A stretch of DNA of 42,322 bases. Source: Bradyrhizobium sp. CCH5-F6. GTDB taxonomy: Bacteria; Pseudomonadota; Alphaproteobacteria; Rhizobiales; Xanthobacteraceae. Location: positions 1 through 42,322 of the forward strand of contig NZ_LSIC01000051.1 of the NCBI RefSeq assembly GCF_001556045.1, read 5' to 3'. The notes beneath the pieces were generated by a model, which saw only the letters and a program-made list of their open reading frames with translations, had not been told where the DNA came from and made no database searches. Position 1 is the stretch's first letter; every line of letters starts with the position of its first letter. Below, one piece after another: positions 42,235-42,322 of this stretch. The position numbers and the translations under genes are program-made.

Positions 42235-42322
42235 ATGAACAAGCGCGCAATCGCGGCAGTTCTTGCCGCAACTATGGTGGTTGGCAATATGAGCTCGGCG
42301 TTGGCGCAGGGCGGCGGAGGCG
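42235..42322 (+). CDS. Exported protein, cut by the window end
   Basis: The ATG at 42235 follows a good aaggaga site. Only the signal peptide (MNKRAIAAVLAATMVVGNMS, cut near ALAQ) and the start of a Gly run (GGGG) are in the window. The product cannot be identified. The 160 bases upstream, between this and the divergent gene at 42073, would hold both promoters. Confidence 0.75.
   Translation, partial: MNKRAIAAVLAATMVVGNMSSALAQGGGG

Noticed and set aside
1..42322. tRNA or rRNA genes, CRISPR arrays, integrase or attachment sites
   Set aside because: None was recognised on either strand. No integrase gene or tRNA-end repeat was seen, so the island boundaries, if any, lie outside the window.

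Overview
The window looks like an accessory or genomic-island region of an alphaproteobacterial rhizobial chromosome or plasmid, most likely Bradyrhizobium or a close relative. The evidence is high G+C, the protein style of the intact genes, small GPGG-type and His-rich exported proteins typical of that group, an IS66/IS110/IS4/IS3 load, and stray flagellar genes. No rRNA, tRNA or CRISPR array was seen. The taxon is an inference.

Layout. (1) 1-7260 is a nest of insertion sequences. An IS66-family element on the + strand runs from before base 1 to about 5616. It carries a pRiA4b ORF-3-like passenger and is interrupted by an IS110/IS1111-type element (about 1294-2586, 15-bp perfect inverted repeats). 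Its right end is split by an IS4-family element (4001-5599, 9-bp target duplication). The whole appears to sit inside the tnpC of a second IS66 element on the - strand (to about 6845), followed by an IS3 orfA remnant. (2) 7415-10338 is copA-copB (periplasmic multicopper oxidase plus outer-membrane protein). (3) About 10555-11300 holds a decayed copy of the 3' part of the epimerase-SPW gene found intact at 39-41.7 kb. (4) 11401-16025 is a complete type I secretion locus: RTX protein, ABC exporter, HlyD adaptor. (5) 16580-28897 is a large copper-handling block. A DUF305 protein is on the + strand; fifteen genes are on the - strand. In transcription order these are a His-rich protein, two lipoproteins, a TolC-like protein, a multicopper oxidase, a cupredoxin, two CusF-like proteins, an FkbM methyltransferase, a GNAT acetyltransferase, a DUF4396-multicopper oxidase fusion (frameshifted), a Csp-type copper-storage pseudogene, OpgC, a class I methyltransferase and cytochrome c. 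Many are joined by 4-base stop/start overlaps. (6) 28.9-34.6 kb is a looser region: structured intergenic DNA, a frameshifted thioredoxin-reductase-like gene, PilZ, orphan flgF and fliQ, and several His/Gly/Met-rich exported proteins. (7) 34.6-42.3 kb has a TonB-dependent siderophore receptor, small exported proteins, an epimerase-SPW membrane fusion and a gene cut by the window end.

How the genes may work together (inference). The copper genes act outside the cytoplasm: oxidation of Cu(I) by three multicopper oxidases, and binding by CusF, cupredoxin, DUF305 and Met/His-rich proteins. There is a TolC-type channel, but no RND pump, copper P-type ATPase or recognisable copper regulator in the window. 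The second half of the - strand run (FkbM, GNAT, OpgC, methyltransferase, cytochrome c) is not standard copper-resistance content and is the best candidate for an undescribed extension of such a system.

A recurring feature is single-base frameshifts in otherwise well-conserved genes, in at least seven loci. They mean either real decay of an island or indel errors in the assembly, and this affects how several entries should be read.
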